64,000 nt of DNA from Bordetella sp. LUAb4 (GCF_021325795.1 NZ_JAHPZX010000004.1:620001-684000); one strand, 5' to 3'; shown: positions 52,753 to 62,794, counted from the stretch's first letter. The notes: generated by a model from the letters alone, not told the origin. Numbers and translations are program-made.

Positions 52753-53520
52753 TCAACCCGCGACCAGCAGATGCACGCCCAGCGCGCCCAGGCCGACAAA
52801 GAACACGCGCCGGAAGGTGGGCGCACTGACACGCTGGCGCAACCATTGCCCGAACCACATGCCCAATAAAGCCGGCACCAGGGCCAATAACGAAGCCCAG
52901 GCTTCGCGCCCACCCAGGTCGCCGCTATGCATCAGATCACCCGCCAGCGCGATCGTCGATGCCGTGAAGGCCAGGCCCATGGCCTGCACGAGTTCGTTCC
53001 TCTCCAATCCCAAAGCCTGCAGATAAGGCACGGCCGGGATGACGAAGACGCCGGTCGCCGAGGTCACCACCCCGGTGGTCGCGCCCACCACGGGGCCCAG
53101 CCAGCCCTGCATGTGCAGCGGCACCGACAGCCGCACGGCCGACAAGCCGACCAGGGCATAGATCACCAACGCCGCGCCCAGGGCATGGCCGGCCCAGCCG
53201 GTGGATCGTCCCGCCAACCACGCCCCTGCCGCCCACGTGCCGACACAGACCGCGGCCAGCATGGGCCACAGCCGTCGCAGCAGATAGAGGAAACGGCCGC
53301 CGATCGCCAACTGCCAGACGTTCGTGACCATGGACGGGATGATCAGCAGCGCCGCTGCCTGCGCCGGCACCATGGCGACGCTGAGCAGGCCGATCGACAC
53401 GGTGGGAAGACCCAGGCCGATCACCCCCTTGACCGTGCCGGCCACCAGGAAACTGGCCACGACCAGCAGAATCAGCGTGGGACCGCCGTCGCGGTAGAAA
53501 TCGAGAATGGTGTTCATCAT
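52753..53520 (-). CDS. TauE/SafE family membrane exporter
   Basis: The 255-residue protein has about eight membrane helices. It has the TauE/SafE repeats GTVKGVIGLGLPTVSIGLL near the N-terminus and TTGVVTSATGVFVIPAVPYL in the middle. The family exports sulfite, sulfoacetate or other anions. Start 53520 is chosen at a double Met; the frame is open to 53790, but the extension overlaps the divergent LysR gene. The LysR gene 91 bp away is the likely regulator. Confidence 0.92.
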   Translation of the reverse strand: MMNTILDFYRDGGPTLILLVVASFLVAGTVKGVIGLGLPTVSIGLLSVAMVPAQAAALLIIPSMVTNVWQLAIGGRFLYLLRRLWPMLAAVCVGTWAAGAWLAGRSTGWAGHALGAALVIYALVGLSAVRLSVPLHMQGWLGPVVGATTGVVTSATGVFVIPAVPYLQALGLERNELVQAMGLAFTASTIALAGDLMHSGDLGGREAWASLLALVPALLGMWFGQWLRQRVSAPTFRRVFFVGLGALGVHLLVAG

Positions 53521-53611
53521 GGGTGGCAATGATGCCCTGCTCGCCCCATCAGCGAAATGCGGATTACACTGAGCCAGCCTTCGGCAAAGACGAAGGCTGC
53601 TTCCATCCGCC

Positions 53612-54493
53612 ATGCACTTCGATCTGACCGACCTGCGCCTGTTCCTGCATACCGTCGATGCCGGCAGCATCACCGCCGGCGCCGGGCGTGCCCATTTGGC
53701 CCTGGCTTCGGCCAGCGCCCGCCTGCGGGCGCTGGAAGATTCGCTGGGCACGCCGCTGCTGGCGCGTGGTCGCCGTGGCGTGACGCCCACGCCGGCGGGG
53801 CAGGCACTGGCCTACCACGCCCGCAGCGTACTGCAGCAGGTCGACCGCATGCAGGACGACCTGAGCGACTACGCCGGCGGCCTGCGCGGCCGCGTGCGCC
53901 TGCTGTGCAACACGGCGGCCATCAGCGAGTACCTGCCGGAGCCGCTGGGCGCCTTTCTGACCGAGCATCCCAATATCGACGTCGATCTGGAGGAACGCGC
54001 GAGCCATCGCATCGTGCCTGAATTGCACGCGGGCAGCGCCGACGTCGGCATCATCTCCGACGCGGTATCGCTGCACGGCCTGGCAACCTTCCCGTTCCGC
54101 CGCGACCGCCTGGTGTTGATGGCACCGGCCGATCACCCTCTGGCTCAGGCGCAGCGTGTCGATTTCGCCGATACCCTGGCGTACAACTACGTGGGCCTGG
54201 CGCAGTCCAGCGCGCTCGCCGCGTATCTGGACGACCAGGCCGCCCGGGCCGGCCACCGGCTGCGTGTCCGCGTGCGGGTCAACAACTACGACGCGATGGC
54301 CCGCATGGTGGTACAGGGAGTAGGTTTGGCCATCCTGCCCCGCCCCGCGGCCCTGCGCAGGCGCGGGACGCGTGTCCTTATACTTGAACTCGCCGACCTT
54401 TGGGCCGATCGCCAACTGATGCTGTGCGTACGCAACTGGGACAGCCTGCCGCACTATGCCCAGGCATTGGTGCAGGCTTTAAAGCGAGCCTAG
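53612..54493 (+). CDS. LysR-type transcriptional regulator
   Basis: The 293-residue regulator has the DNA-binding domain MHFDLTDLRLFLHTVDAGSI then GAGRAHLALASASARLRALE, and an effector domain from about residue 90 (GRVRLLCNTAAISEYLPEPL). A C-terminal NNYDAMARMVVQGVGLAILP is typical. It diverges from the TauE/SafE gene with overlapping promoter space, which suggests it controls that exporter. Confidence 0.92.
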   Translation: MHFDLTDLRLFLHTVDAGSITAGAGRAHLALASASARLRALEDSLGTPLLARGRRGVTPTPAGQALAYHARSVLQQVDRMQDDLSDYAGGLRGRVRLLCNTAAISEYLPEPLGAFLTEHPNIDVDLEERASHRIVPELHAGSADVGIISDAVSLHGLATFPFRRDRLVLMAPADHPLAQAQRVDFADTLAYNYVGLAQSSALAAYLDDQAARAGHRLRVRVRVNNYDAMARMVVQGVGLAILPRPAALRRRGTRVLILELADLWADRQLMLCVRNWDSLPHYAQALVQALKRA

Positions 54494-54584
54494 GCCCTCG
54501 TGCGAATCCTTACGCAAGTTTTGACCCGAGCCCTATAACGCGAGCTTTGAAGCAAGCCCCGCATCGACCTGCTGGAACCTCTCC

Positions 54585-54935
54585 ATGAACAATCCTGATT
54601 TTCAGACTCCGCCGCGGCCGGCGGTCACCCTGGAACCCGGCGCGCGCGCCTCGGTGCGCATCGCGATCACCTACTGCACGCAATGCCAATGGCTGCTGCG
54701 TTCGGCCTGGATGGCGCAGGAGCTGCTGTCGACGTTCTCGACAGACTTGGGCGAAGTGGCGCTTATCCCCGGCACCGGCGGCGTCTTCCAGATCCACTGC
54801 GACGACGTGCTGCTATGGGAGCGCAAGCGCGATGGCGGCTTCCCGGATGTGAAGACCTTGAAGCAGCGGGTGCGCGACCAGATCGATCCGGGCCGGGATC
54901 TGGGCCATGTGGACGGCAAACCATCGCAAGGCTAG
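54585..54935 (+). CDS. SelT/SelW/SelH (Rdx) family protein
   Basis: The 116-residue thioredoxin-like protein has the redox motif YCTQCQW (CxxC) after a short N-terminal tail, then GEVALIPGTGGVFQIHCDD and a C-terminal GFPDVKTLKQRVRDQI. This matches the bacterial Cys form of selenoprotein W. The role is probably thiol redox chemistry; partners are unknown. It follows the LysR gene after a 91-bp gap with degenerate short repeats. Confidence 0.92.
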   Translation: MNNPDFQTPPRPAVTLEPGARASVRIAITYCTQCQWLLRSAWMAQELLSTFSTDLGEVALIPGTGGVFQIHCDDVLLWERKRDGGFPDVKTLKQRVRDQIDPGRDLGHVDGKPSQG

Positions 54936-55016
54936 AAAGCAGTGCTTTGCAGAACTTGCGGTACCGTACCGCGGCGTGCGGTATGGCGCCAAGCGCGCAC
55001 GTGACCGCCGTCCTAG

Positions 55017-55232
55017 CTACAGCTTGGCCACCGAGACCTCCGTCGCCTTGACGAAGGCCAGCACTTCCGTGCCCACCTGCAGATCCAGCTCGTGTACGGA
55101 CCGGGTGGTGATGACCGACGTCACGATGCCGGCGGGCGTGTCGATGTCCACCTCCGACACCACGGACCCGATGATGATTTCCTTGATCTTGCCGCGAAAC
55201 TGGTTACGGGCGTTGATGGATTGAATGGCCAT
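55017..55232 (-). CDS. Molbindin (single TOBE/Mop domain)
   Basis: The 71-residue protein is a single Mop domain: SINARNQFRGKIKEIIIG, VSEVDIDTPAGIVTSVIT, and VGTEVLAFVKATEVSVAK at the end. Molbindins bind molybdate or tungstate as multimers and act in storage or delivery. It is unlinked to the modABC operon about 14 kb away. AGGAG-like sequence precedes the start. Confidence 0.93.
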   Translation of the reverse strand: MAIQSINARNQFRGKIKEIIIGSVVSEVDIDTPAGIVTSVITTRSVHELDLQVGTEVLAFVKATEVSVAKL

Positions 55233-55261
55233 GCGGGACTGCTCCTCAAGGGGAAAGTGGT

Positions 55262-55852
55262 TTAGATACTGAAGCGGGCTTGGGCCAACAACTGGCCCAG
55301 GTCATAGCGCTCGGCCGGCGCAGGCGGCGGCGCGACATGGCGCGCCAGCTGTTCGACGCCACCGTGCAGCCGCTGATTCAGCTCGTCGTCAAGAACGGCC
55401 GCGCCGTCATCCGTCAGCCGGACCTGCTGCTCGGTGGCGAAGACGCTGCCCAGGATATGGCGCGCGCCCAATGCCGACAGCACCGGTTTGAGGGTGTATT
55501 CGAGTGCCAGCAGATGAGCCAGGCTGCCACCAGTGGCAATCGGCAGGACCACCTTGCCGGCCAGGGCTTTTTCATCCAGCAGATCCAGCACGGCTTTCAG
55601 GCCGCCGGAAAACGAGGCCTTGTAGACCGGCGTGGCGATCAGCAGCGCGCTGGCCGCATGCACACGGGCACGCAAGGCCGCCGCGGCGGGGCCGGCGTAA
55701 TTGCCTTCGATCAGGTCTTCGGCCGGCAAGTCACGCAGTCCTAGCGTGCTGACGGCCAGGCCGCGTTCGCCCAACAGGGCGGCGGCACGGTGCAATAAGG
55801 CGGAGGAACGGGAACTGAGAGAGGGACTGCCAGCCAGCGCGAGTACGGTCAT
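55262..55852 (-). CDS. ssuE: NADPH-dependent FMN reductase
   Basis: The 196-residue flavodoxin-like reductase has AGSPSLSSRSSALLHRA at the N-terminus, IATPVYKASFSGGLKAVLDL (FMN contact) and VLPIATGGSLAHLLALEY. These match SsuE, which supplies reduced FMN for sulfonate desulfonation. The monooxygenase gene ssuD is not nearby. Start 55852 gives the normal length; the frame is open to 56101. It lies upstream of the molbindin gene on the same strand, 29 bp away. Confidence 0.88.
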   Translation of the reverse strand: MTVLALAGSPSLSSRSSALLHRAAALLGERGLAVSTLGLRDLPAEDLIEGNYAGPAAAALRARVHAASALLIATPVYKASFSGGLKAVLDLLDEKALAGKVVLPIATGGSLAHLLALEYTLKPVLSALGARHILGSVFATEQQVRLTDDGAAVLDDELNQRLHGGVEQLARHVAPPPAPAERYDLGQLLAQARFSI

Positions 55853-56134
55853 CGATGTTTTTTGCCACGGAAACCGCCGGCGCCTGAAGCAAGGCCGGCA
55901 TGGAGTGAGTACTGGGCAAGATCCTAGGCCCCTCTCCGCGCCGCAACAACGAAATATCCGGCATATGGGTATGACTGCCCGCCACATGACCGCAGGCAAT
56001 GAATGGCGGCAGGCGGCGGCGTGCGCGAATAATGGATCAGGCCGCCACGCACGAGGGAACGTCAGGGGTGAACGCCAGGCAGCAGGGGCAGGTGGCAACA
56101 TCCGCTTTCAAGATATGCGGAATCCACCTGATGT

Positions 56135-56153
56135 CATAAGCAATAACCTTATG
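56135..56153. promoter_or_regulatory. CATAAG/CTTATG inverted repeat in the ssuE-psiF gap
   Basis: The 375-bp divergent gap 55853-56227 holds CATAAG (56135-56140), a 7-bp AT-rich spacer and CTTATG (56148-56153). This is a LysR/CysB-like layout. It could serve ssuE or the PsiF-like gene. No other element was recognised in the gap. Confidence 0.4.
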
Positions 56154-56227
56154 CAAGAATCGCCGGAACCGGGCGCTGCGCCCTGGTTGCGCCAAACCGT
56201 CGCCACACGGAGCAAGGAGCAAGGCAG

Positions 56228-56581
56228 ATGAAGAATCGTTCCAGCCAATTGTTCGCGGCCGTCTTGTTGGCCGTCAGTTGCAGCGCGCCGGTCTGGGCGC
56301 AGACCACGCCGGCGCCCGCCACGCCCAGCAATGGCAAGGCACTGACCCCGCAGCAAAAGCGCATGTCGGATTGCAGCACCGCCAACAAAGGCAAGACAGG
56401 CGAAGCCTACAAAGCCGGCGTTGCCGCCTGCCTGAAGGGCGACAAGCCCGCGGAAACCGCCAAGACCTTGACGCCGCAGCAGCAACGCATGAAGGATTGC
56501 AACGCCGAAGCCGGCACCAAGTCCCTCAGCGGCGACGCCCGCAAGACGTTCATGAGCACATGCCTTAAAAGCAAGGGTTGA
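56228..56581 (+). CDS. PsiF repeat family secreted protein
   Basis: The 117-residue periplasmic protein has a signal peptide (cleavage near VWA-QTTPA) and two PsiF repeats, each beginning LTPQQxRMxDC and ending with a second cysteine (AACLKG and STCLKS). PsiF of E. coli is phosphate-starvation induced, with unknown function. GGAGC-rich sequence precedes the start. A strong bidirectional terminator follows 80 bp downstream. Confidence 0.92.
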   Translation: MKNRSSQLFAAVLLAVSCSAPVWAQTTPAPATPSNGKALTPQQKRMSDCSTANKGKTGEAYKAGVAACLKGDKPAETAKTLTPQQQRMKDCNAEAGTKSLSGDARKTFMSTCLKSKG

Positions 56582-56663
56582 TGGCGGACGACCGCACAAC
56601 GCGGCACTAGCCGGGGACTGTAGTCGCGATAGTCAGCCCGCGTTAACGCCTCAGGACCCATCC

Positions 56664-56699
56664 AAAAGCCAAGCCCCCCCTTTCGGGGGCTTGGCTTTT
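56664..56699. terminator. Bidirectional rho-independent terminator between psiF-like gene and lldD
   Basis: A perfect 15-bp stem, AAAAGCCAAGCCCCC (56664-56678) with GGGGGCTTGGCTTTT (56685-56699), has a 6-base loop. A-run and T-run at the ends allow it to work for both convergent genes. Confidence 0.93.
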
Positions 56700-56760
56700 G
56701 AGGGATCTTGGTTCTTCCTGTGGGTCTCGGACCGGGGGTCGTGATTGCGGCGAGGCACGC

Positions 56761-57921
56761 TCAATACGTCCCGGCCACCAGCACGTCGCGATCGATCTGG
56801 TGAATATCGCGATACCCGCACAGCGCCATGGTGACATCCAATTCCCTGGCCAGAATCTCCAGCACCTTGGTCACGCCTTCACGGCCGCCCGCGCCCAGGC
56901 CATAGAGGAACGGCCGGCCGATCATCACGCCACGGGCGCCCAGGGCCACCGCGCGCAGGATGTCCTGGCCGGATCGAATCCCGCCATCCATCCATACCTC
57001 GATGTCCTTGCCGACCGCATCCACCACCTGCGGCAGCATGGCCACCGACGACACCGCGCCATCCAACTGGCGGCCGCCATGGTTGCTGACGATCAGCGCA
57101 TCGGCGCCGGTATCCACCGCGTGGCGCGCATCTTCCGGATCGAGAATGCCCTTGAGGATCAGCTTGCCACCCCAACGCTTCTTGATCCACTCGACGTCGT
57201 CCCAATTTAACGTGGGATCGAATTGCTCCGCGGTCCACGCGCCCAGCGAAGACAGGTCCGTCACGCCCTTGGCATGGCCCGCGATATTGCGGAAGGTGCG
57301 ACGCTGTGTGCGCAGCATGTTCCAGCACCAGACCGGCTTGGTCGCCAGGTTCATCAGATTGCCCAGCGTCATCCGTGGCGGCGCGCTCAAGCCATTACGC
57401 AGGTCTTTATGACGCTGTCCCAGAATTTGTAGATCCAGTGTCAACACCAGGGCCGAACACTTGGCGGCCTTGGCCCGATCGATCAGGCGTTCGATGAAAT
57501 CCCGATCCCGCATGACGTAGAGCTGAAACCAGAATGGCGCGGTGGTATGCGCCGCCACGTCCTCGATCGAGCAGATGCTCATGGTCGACAGCGTGAACGG
57601 CACGCCGAACGCCTCGGCCGCCTGCGCCGCCAGGATTTCGCCGTCGGCATGCTGCATCCCGGTCAAGCCGGTTGGTGCCAGGGCCACCGGCATGGCGGCG
57701 GACTGGCCCACCATGGTGGTGGCCAGATTGCGGTTTTCCATATTGCGCGCCACTCTCTGGCGGAAGCGGATCTTTTGCAGATCTTCTTCATTGGCGCGAT
57801 ACGTCGACTCCGTCCACGATCCTGAATCGGCGTAGTCGTAAAACATGCGCGGAACACGGCGGCGCGCCACGCGGCGCATGTCTTCAACAGTTGCAATAAA
57901 GGTGCTTGAGGGAAGCGGCAT
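56761..57921 (-). CDS. lldD: FMN-dependent alpha-hydroxy-acid dehydrogenase (L-lactate dehydrogenase type)
   Basis: The 386-residue FMN enzyme of the lactate/glycolate oxidase family has RRVPRMFYDYADSGSW at the N-terminus, APTGLTGMQHADGE, WFQLYVMRDRDF, the catalytic SNHGGRQLDGA (His and Arg) and WMDGGIRSGQDILRA for FMN phosphate. Length fits LldD, which feeds electrons from L-lactate to quinone. Other 2-hydroxy acids are possible substrates. It is transcribed alone toward the terminator. Confidence 0.92.
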   Translation of the reverse strand: MPLPSSTFIATVEDMRRVARRRVPRMFYDYADSGSWTESTYRANEEDLQKIRFRQRVARNMENRNLATTMVGQSAAMPVALAPTGLTGMQHADGEILAAQAAEAFGVPFTLSTMSICSIEDVAAHTTAPFWFQLYVMRDRDFIERLIDRAKAAKCSALVLTLDLQILGQRHKDLRNGLSAPPRMTLGNLMNLATKPVWCWNMLRTQRRTFRNIAGHAKGVTDLSSLGAWTAEQFDPTLNWDDVEWIKKRWGGKLILKGILDPEDARHAVDTGADALIVSNHGGRQLDGAVSSVAMLPQVVDAVGKDIEVWMDGGIRSGQDILRAVALGARGVMIGRPFLYGLGAGGREGVTKVLEILARELDVTMALCGYRDIHQIDRDVLVAGTY

Positions 57922-58260
57922 GGTGTTAGAGGGGCCGAATTGGAACGAGGCGAGAGCTTAACCCAGCATCGCGTCAGGGGCTTTCCGCAACGCAACATCG
58001 GATTGTCAGCCTCTTCCGTGCCCTGCAGCGGTGTCCTTTCCCCTACGTCATCCGGTCTAATTCTTACACCGATGTGTGTACTCGACGGTATACCGATATA
58101 GCGTTTGCCCTGCTTGCGCGATTGCCCAACATCCTTAAGAATACTTGTTACTTTTCGTATATCTCTAAGCCCCGGCGTCCGTCCCTGCAGAGGCTGAACC
58201 GCCCTGCCCGGGCTGCCGATCATGAAGCTGCTGTCCCCCCCGCCCTGGAAGATGTGAGCC
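57922..58260. other. Divergent intergenic region between lldD and the RND operon
   Basis: The 339-bp region has no gene-like frame. It is AT-richer around 58070-58170, where promoters for both directions would be expected. I did not find a convincing -35/-10 pair or a strong operator. Confidence 0.6.
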
Positions 58261-61200
58261 GTGTCAGCCGTTCAACTGGCATTGCGCCGCCCCTACACCT
58301 TCATCGTCATGGCCTTGCTGATTCTGTTGGCGACGCCGTTCGCGCTGATGCGCATGGCGACCGACATCTTCCCGGAAATCAATATTCCGGTGATCAGCGT
58401 CATCTGGACTTATAACGGCTTGTCCGCGCAGGAAATGGGATTGCGCATCGCCGCGTCCAACGAGCGCGGCCTGACCACCACGGTCAGTGATATCGAACAT
58501 ATAGAATCGACGTCGCTGGCCGGGATCACCGTCATCAAGATTTTCTTCCAGCCCACCGCCAACATTCAGACGGCGATCGCCCAGGTGGTGGCGGCCGAAC
58601 AGACCCAGGTACGCCAACTGCCGCCCGGCATCACGCCGCCGCTGGTGATCAAGTATTCAGCGTCCAGCATCCCCGTCATCCAGTTGGGCCTGTCCAGCCC
58701 CACCCTGCCCGAACAGACGCTCTACGACGTCGCCATGAACCAGTTGCGGCCGCAACTGGTCACCATTCCCGGCGTCGCGGTGCCGGCTGCCTATGGCGGC
58801 AAGACCCGCGTGATCTCGGTGGACCTGGACCTGCAGGCCTTGCAGGCGCGCGGGCTGTCTTCCTCTGACGTGGTCAACACCATCAACGCGCAGAACCTGA
58901 TCCTGCCCTCCGGCACGGCGAAGTTCGGCGAAACGGAATACTCGATCAAGATGAACAGCTCGCCGGTCACCCTGGCGGGCATGAACAACTTGCCGGTGCG
59001 GTCCATCCCGGGCGGCGGCACCACCTACCTGCGCGACGTCGCCTACGTGCGCGACGGCTTCACGCCGCAGACCAACGTGGTGCGCCAGGACGGCGCACGC
59101 GGCGTGCTGCTGTCGGTGCTGAAGAACGGCGGCGCCTCCACCGTGGACATCGTCAACAACCTGCGCGAAATGCTGCCGCGCGCGGTCCAGCTGCTGCCCC
59201 CGGACGTCAAGGTGACCCCGCTGTTCGACCAGTCGGTGTTCGTCAAGGCCGCCGTCAAGGGTGTGGTCCTGGAAGCGCTGATCGCCGCCGCGCTGACCGC
59301 CGCCATGGTGCTGCTGTTCCTGGGCAACTGGCGCAGCACGCTGATCATCGGCCTGACCATCCCGCTGTCCATCCTGGCTTCCATCCTGGCGCTGCAGATT
59401 ACCGGGGAGACCTTGAACCTGATGACCCTCGGCGGCCTGGCGCTGTCGGTGGGTATCCTGGTGGACCAGGCCATCGTCACCATCGAGAACATCGAACGCC
59501 ACCTGCACCTTGGCACCGAACTGAAGGAAGCCATCCTCACCGGCGCCAATGAAATCGGCACGGCGGCGCTGGTGTCCACGCTGTGCATCTGTATCGTGTT
59601 CGTGCCGATGTTCTTCCTGTCCGGCGTGGCGCGCTTCCTGTTCGTGCCGCTGGCCGAGGCGGTGGTGTACGCCATGCTGGCGTCCTATATCCTGTCGCGC
59701 ACCCTGGTGCCGACGCTGGTGATGCTGCTCATGGCCGGCCATCACGAAAACGCCGGCAGCAACAGCCTGCTGCAACGCGTGTATCGCGCCTTCGACCGCC
59801 GCTTCGAACTGCTGCGCCGCGCCTACACGCTGGCCTTGTCGGCGCAGTTGTCGCGGCGCAAGGCCTTCGCCCTGGCCTTTCTCGGCTTCAGCCTGCTGTC
59901 TTGCGCCATCTATCCCTTCCTGGGCCGCGACTTCTTCCCCACCGTCGATGCCGGCCAGTTGCGCCTGCACATGCGCGCGCCCACCGGCACCCGCATCGAG
60001 GAAACCGCGCGGCTGGCCGACGAGGTCGAGCGCCATATCCGCACCCTGATTCCCGCCGAGCAGTTGGAGACCATACTCGATAATTTGGGAATCCCGAATA
60101 GCGGGATCAACCTTTCATATAGCAACGCCGGCACCTTCAGCACCCTGGATGGCGAAATCCTGATTTCCCTGCGCGAGGGCCACGAACCCACCGAGAAATT
60201 CATATCGCTGCTGCGCATGGACCTGCCGCGCCAGTTCCCGGGCGTGGAATTCTTCTTCCAGCCGGCCGACATCGTCACGCAGATCCTGAATTTTGGCCTG
60301 CCGGCCGCCATCAATGTGCAGTTCACCGGCCAGAACTACACCGCCAACGCGGAACTGGCGGCCGAACTGGTCAAGGCGGTGCGCAACATCCCCGGCGCCG
60401 TCGATGCCCATGTACACCAGCGCCTGGACCTGCCCACCGTCAACCTGGAAATGGACCGCTCGCGCTTGCAGCAGATGGGCCTGAGTCCGGCCAACGTCGG
60501 CCAGAACGTGCTGATCGCGCTGTCCGGCAGTTCGCAAACCTCGCCCGCGTTCTGGCTCAACCCGCAGAATGGCGTGGTCTACAACGTCACCACTCAGACG
60601 CCGCAATACAACATCGACTCGCTGGACCGGCTGCTCAATCTGCCAGTAGGTGCGCCTGGTGCCGCCGGTACCGGCAGCGGCGCCACCGGCGGCGCGGGCA
60701 CGCCAGGCGGCAGCACGCAACTGCTCGGCAATCTGGTCGAAGCCACGCAGACGCGGCAACCCGCGGTCATGTCACGCTACAACATCCTGCCGGCCATCGA
60801 CGTCTACATCAGCGTGCAGGGCACCGACCTGGGCAGCGTCGCCAAACAGGTGGAACGCGAGGTCGACGCGCTGCGCGACAAGCTGCCACGTGGCAGCCAG
60901 GTGGCCATCCGCGGCCAGGTGCAGACCATGCAGTCGTCCTTCACGGGCTTGATCGTCGGCCTGGCCATCGCCATCGTGCTGGTGTATCTGCTGGTGGTGG
61001 TCAACTTCCAGTCCTGGATCGATGCGCTGATCATCATCAGCGCCCTGCCCGCGGCCCTGGCCGGGATTGCCTGGATGTTGTTCATCACCGGCACCACGCT
61101 AAGCGTGCCGGCGCTGACGGGCGCCATCATGACCATGGGCGTCGCCACCGCCAACTCCATCCTGATGGTTTCTTTCGCGCGCCAGCGGCGCGAGGAAGGC

Positions 61201-61548
61201 GCCACGGTCCTGGCCTCGGCGCTGGAAGCCGGCGCCACCCGCATCCGGCCGGTGTTGATGACGGCACTGGCCATGATCATCGGCATGATCCCCATGGCCT
61301 TGGGCCTGGGCGAAGGGGCTGAACAGAACGCGCCGCTGGGCCGCGCCGTCATCGGCGGCCTGCTGTTCGCCACCGTTTCCACGCTGTTCTTCGTGCCGGT
61401 GGTCTACGCCGGCGTGCACTCGAGATTGGCCCAGCGCGCCGCCAGGCGGGCAGCGCGGCGCGGCCCGCCCCGTGGTGACAGACCCGATAGTGACTTACCC
61501 CGTAGTGATTCACCCATCAAGCCCGACCCCGCGCGGCAGGAGATCTGA
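58261..61548 (+). CDS. RND efflux transporter permease (HAE1/AcrB-like)
   Basis: The 1095-residue inner-membrane pump starts at GTG 58261. It has the N-terminal helix AVQLALRRPYTFIVMALLIL, the porter domains, and the conserved GGLALSVGILVDQAIVTIEN in helix 4, where the aspartate relays protons. A second repeat has ITGTTLSVPALTGAIMTMGV. A ~25-residue Gly/Ala/Thr-rich insertion (about 798-825) interrupts the second porter domain. It is the first gene of a three-gene efflux operon. Substrates cannot be predicted. Confidence 0.94.
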   Translation: MSAVQLALRRPYTFIVMALLILLATPFALMRMATDIFPEINIPVISVIWTYNGLSAQEMGLRIAASNERGLTTTVSDIEHIESTSLAGITVIKIFFQPTANIQTAIAQVVAAEQTQVRQLPPGITPPLVIKYSASSIPVIQLGLSSPTLPEQTLYDVAMNQLRPQLVTIPGVAVPAAYGGKTRVISVDLDLQALQARGLSSSDVVNTINAQNLILPSGTAKFGETEYSIKMNSSPVTLAGMNNLPVRSIPGGGTTYLRDVAYVRDGFTPQTNVVRQDGARGVLLSVLKNGGASTVDIVNNLREMLPRAVQLLPPDVKVTPLFDQSVFVKAAVKGVVLEALIAAALTAAMVLLFLGNWRSTLIIGLTIPLSILASILALQITGETLNLMTLGGLALSVGILVDQAIVTIENIERHLHLGTELKEAILTGANEIGTAALVSTLCICIVFVPMFFLSGVARFLFVPLAEAVVYAMLASYILSRTLVPTLVMLLMAGHHENAGSNSLLQRVYRAFDRRFELLRRAYTLALSAQLSRRKAFALAFLGFSLLSCAIYPFLGRDFFPTVDAGQLRLHMRAPTGTRIEETARLADEVERHIRTLIPAEQLETILDNLGIPNSGINLSYSNAGTFSTLDGEILISLREGHEPTEKFISLLRMDLPRQFPGVEFFFQPADIVTQILNFGLPAAINVQFTGQNYTANAELAAELVKAVRNIPGAVDAHVHQRLDLPTVNLEMDRSRLQQMGLSPANVGQNVLIALSGSSQTSPAFWLNPQNGVVYNVTTQTPQYNIDSLDRLLNLPVGAPGAAGTGSGATGGAGTPGGSTQLLGNLVEATQTRQPAVMSRYNILPAIDVYISVQGTDLGSVAKQVEREVDALRDKLPRGSQVAIRGQVQTMQSSFTGLIVGLAIAIVLVYLLVVVNFQSWIDALIIISALPAALAGIAWMLFITGTTLSVPALTGAIMTMGVATANSILMVSFARQRREEGATVLASALEAGATRIRPVLMTALAMIIGMIPMALGLGEGAEQNAPLGRAVIGGLLFATVSTLFFVPVVYAGVHSRLAQRAARRAARRGPPRGDRPDSDLPRSDSPIKPDPARQEI

Positions 61549-61552
61549 ACCC

Positions 61553-62794
61553 ATGTCTGAAGAAAGACATCACGCGCTCGGGATTCATTCCCTCGGCAGC
61601 GAACCCGGCGGCGCCGACCTGCCCTCGCGCGACCGCATCGTGCGCCGTATGCGTTGGGTGACGCTGGCTGTCCTGGTGCTGCTGGCCCTGGGCGCCGCGC
61701 GCACCATCATCGCCCGCGTGCAGAACGCCAGCGAGCTGCGCGAAGGCACCACGCAACGCGCCGTCCAATACGTGCAAACCGCCGTGCCCTCCACCCCGGA
61801 AAAGGGCCAGACACTGAGCCTGCCGGGCACGCTGCAGGGCTATGTGCAATCGCCCCTGTCCGCGCGCGCCAGCGGTTATCTGAAACTATGGACCAAGGAC
61901 ATCGGCAGCCGCGTCGAAAAAGGCGACCTCTTGGCCGAGATCGAAACCCCGGAGATCGACCAGCAACTCTCGCAAGCCGTGGCCGCGCGCGAACAGGCAG
62001 CAGCCGCCATGGAATTGGCGCGCAGCACGCAGTCGCGCTGGGAAGCGCTACGCCAGAAGGACGTGGTTTCGCAGCAGGACCTGGACGAGAAACGCGGCGC
62101 CGCCGCACAAGCGCGCGCCAACTTCGCGGCGGCGCAGGCCAACGAACAGCGCCTGCGCCAGCTGGAAGGTTTCAAACGGATCGTCGCGCCCTTCGCCGGC
62201 GTGATCACGCGCCGCAACGTGGATGTCGGCGACCTGATCGACGCAGGCAGCGGGCGGCCGCTGTTCGTGCTGTCGCAGACCGATCCGCTGCGCGTGTACC
62301 TGAACGTGCCGCAAAGCTACGCCCAGCGCATCAAGCCGGGCCAGCATGTGGTGGTGACGCAATCGGAGTTGGCGGGACAGAATTTCAAGGGCGTGATCGC
62401 CCGTACGGCCGCGTCCATCGATCTCACCACTCGCACCATGCAGGTGGAAATCTCCCTGCCGAATGCGGACAAGCAACTGCTGCCGGGCGCGTACGTACAG
62501 GTGGATCTGCAACTACCGCCGGGCGACACGCTGGTGCTGCCGGCCAACGCGCTGATGTTCCGCAAGGAAGGCGCATTGGTGGCGGTGGTCGACGAAGCCG
62601 GCAAGGTCAGCCTGCGCAAGGTCACGGTGGGCCGCAATTACGGCCAGACCGTGGAAGTGCCGCAAGGCGTGACCGCGACCGATCGCGTGGTGCTCAATCC
62701 GGCCGACTCGCTGGCCAATGGCGACATCGTGACCGTGGCGGCGAAGACGCCCGCCAAGGACGCGGCCGTTCCTGCCCGGGGCCAGGAAAAATGA
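61553..62794 (+). CDS. RND efflux periplasmic adaptor (membrane fusion protein)
   Basis: The 413-residue adaptor has an N-terminal membrane anchor (about 25-45), a biotinyl-lipoyl-like half motif SPLSARASGYLKLWTKDIGS, and a helical hairpin (about 145-205). The matching half is RIVAPFAGVITRRNVDVGDL, followed by beta-barrel and membrane-proximal domains. Start 61553 has AGGAG upstream and follows the pump stop by 4 bp. It bridges the pump and the outer-membrane channel. Confidence 0.94.
   Translation: MSEERHHALGIHSLGSEPGGADLPSRDRIVRRMRWVTLAVLVLLALGAARTIIARVQNASELREGTTQRAVQYVQTAVPSTPEKGQTLSLPGTLQGYVQSPLSARASGYLKLWTKDIGSRVEKGDLLAEIETPEIDQQLSQAVAAREQAAAAMELARSTQSRWEALRQKDVVSQQDLDEKRGAAAQARANFAAAQANEQRLRQLEGFKRIVAPFAGVITRRNVDVGDLIDAGSGRPLFVLSQTDPLRVYLNVPQSYAQRIKPGQHVVVTQSELAGQNFKGVIARTAASIDLTTRTMQVEISLPNADKQLLPGAYVQVDLQLPPGDTLVLPANALMFRKEGALVAVVDEAGKVSLRKVTVGRNYGQTVEVPQGVTATDRVVLNPADSLANGDIVTVAAKTPAKDAAVPARGQEK

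Noticed and set aside
58657-60036. Long minus-strand frame inside the RND pump gene
   Set aside because: Gln/His/Gly-rich antisense shadow typical of high-GC genes.
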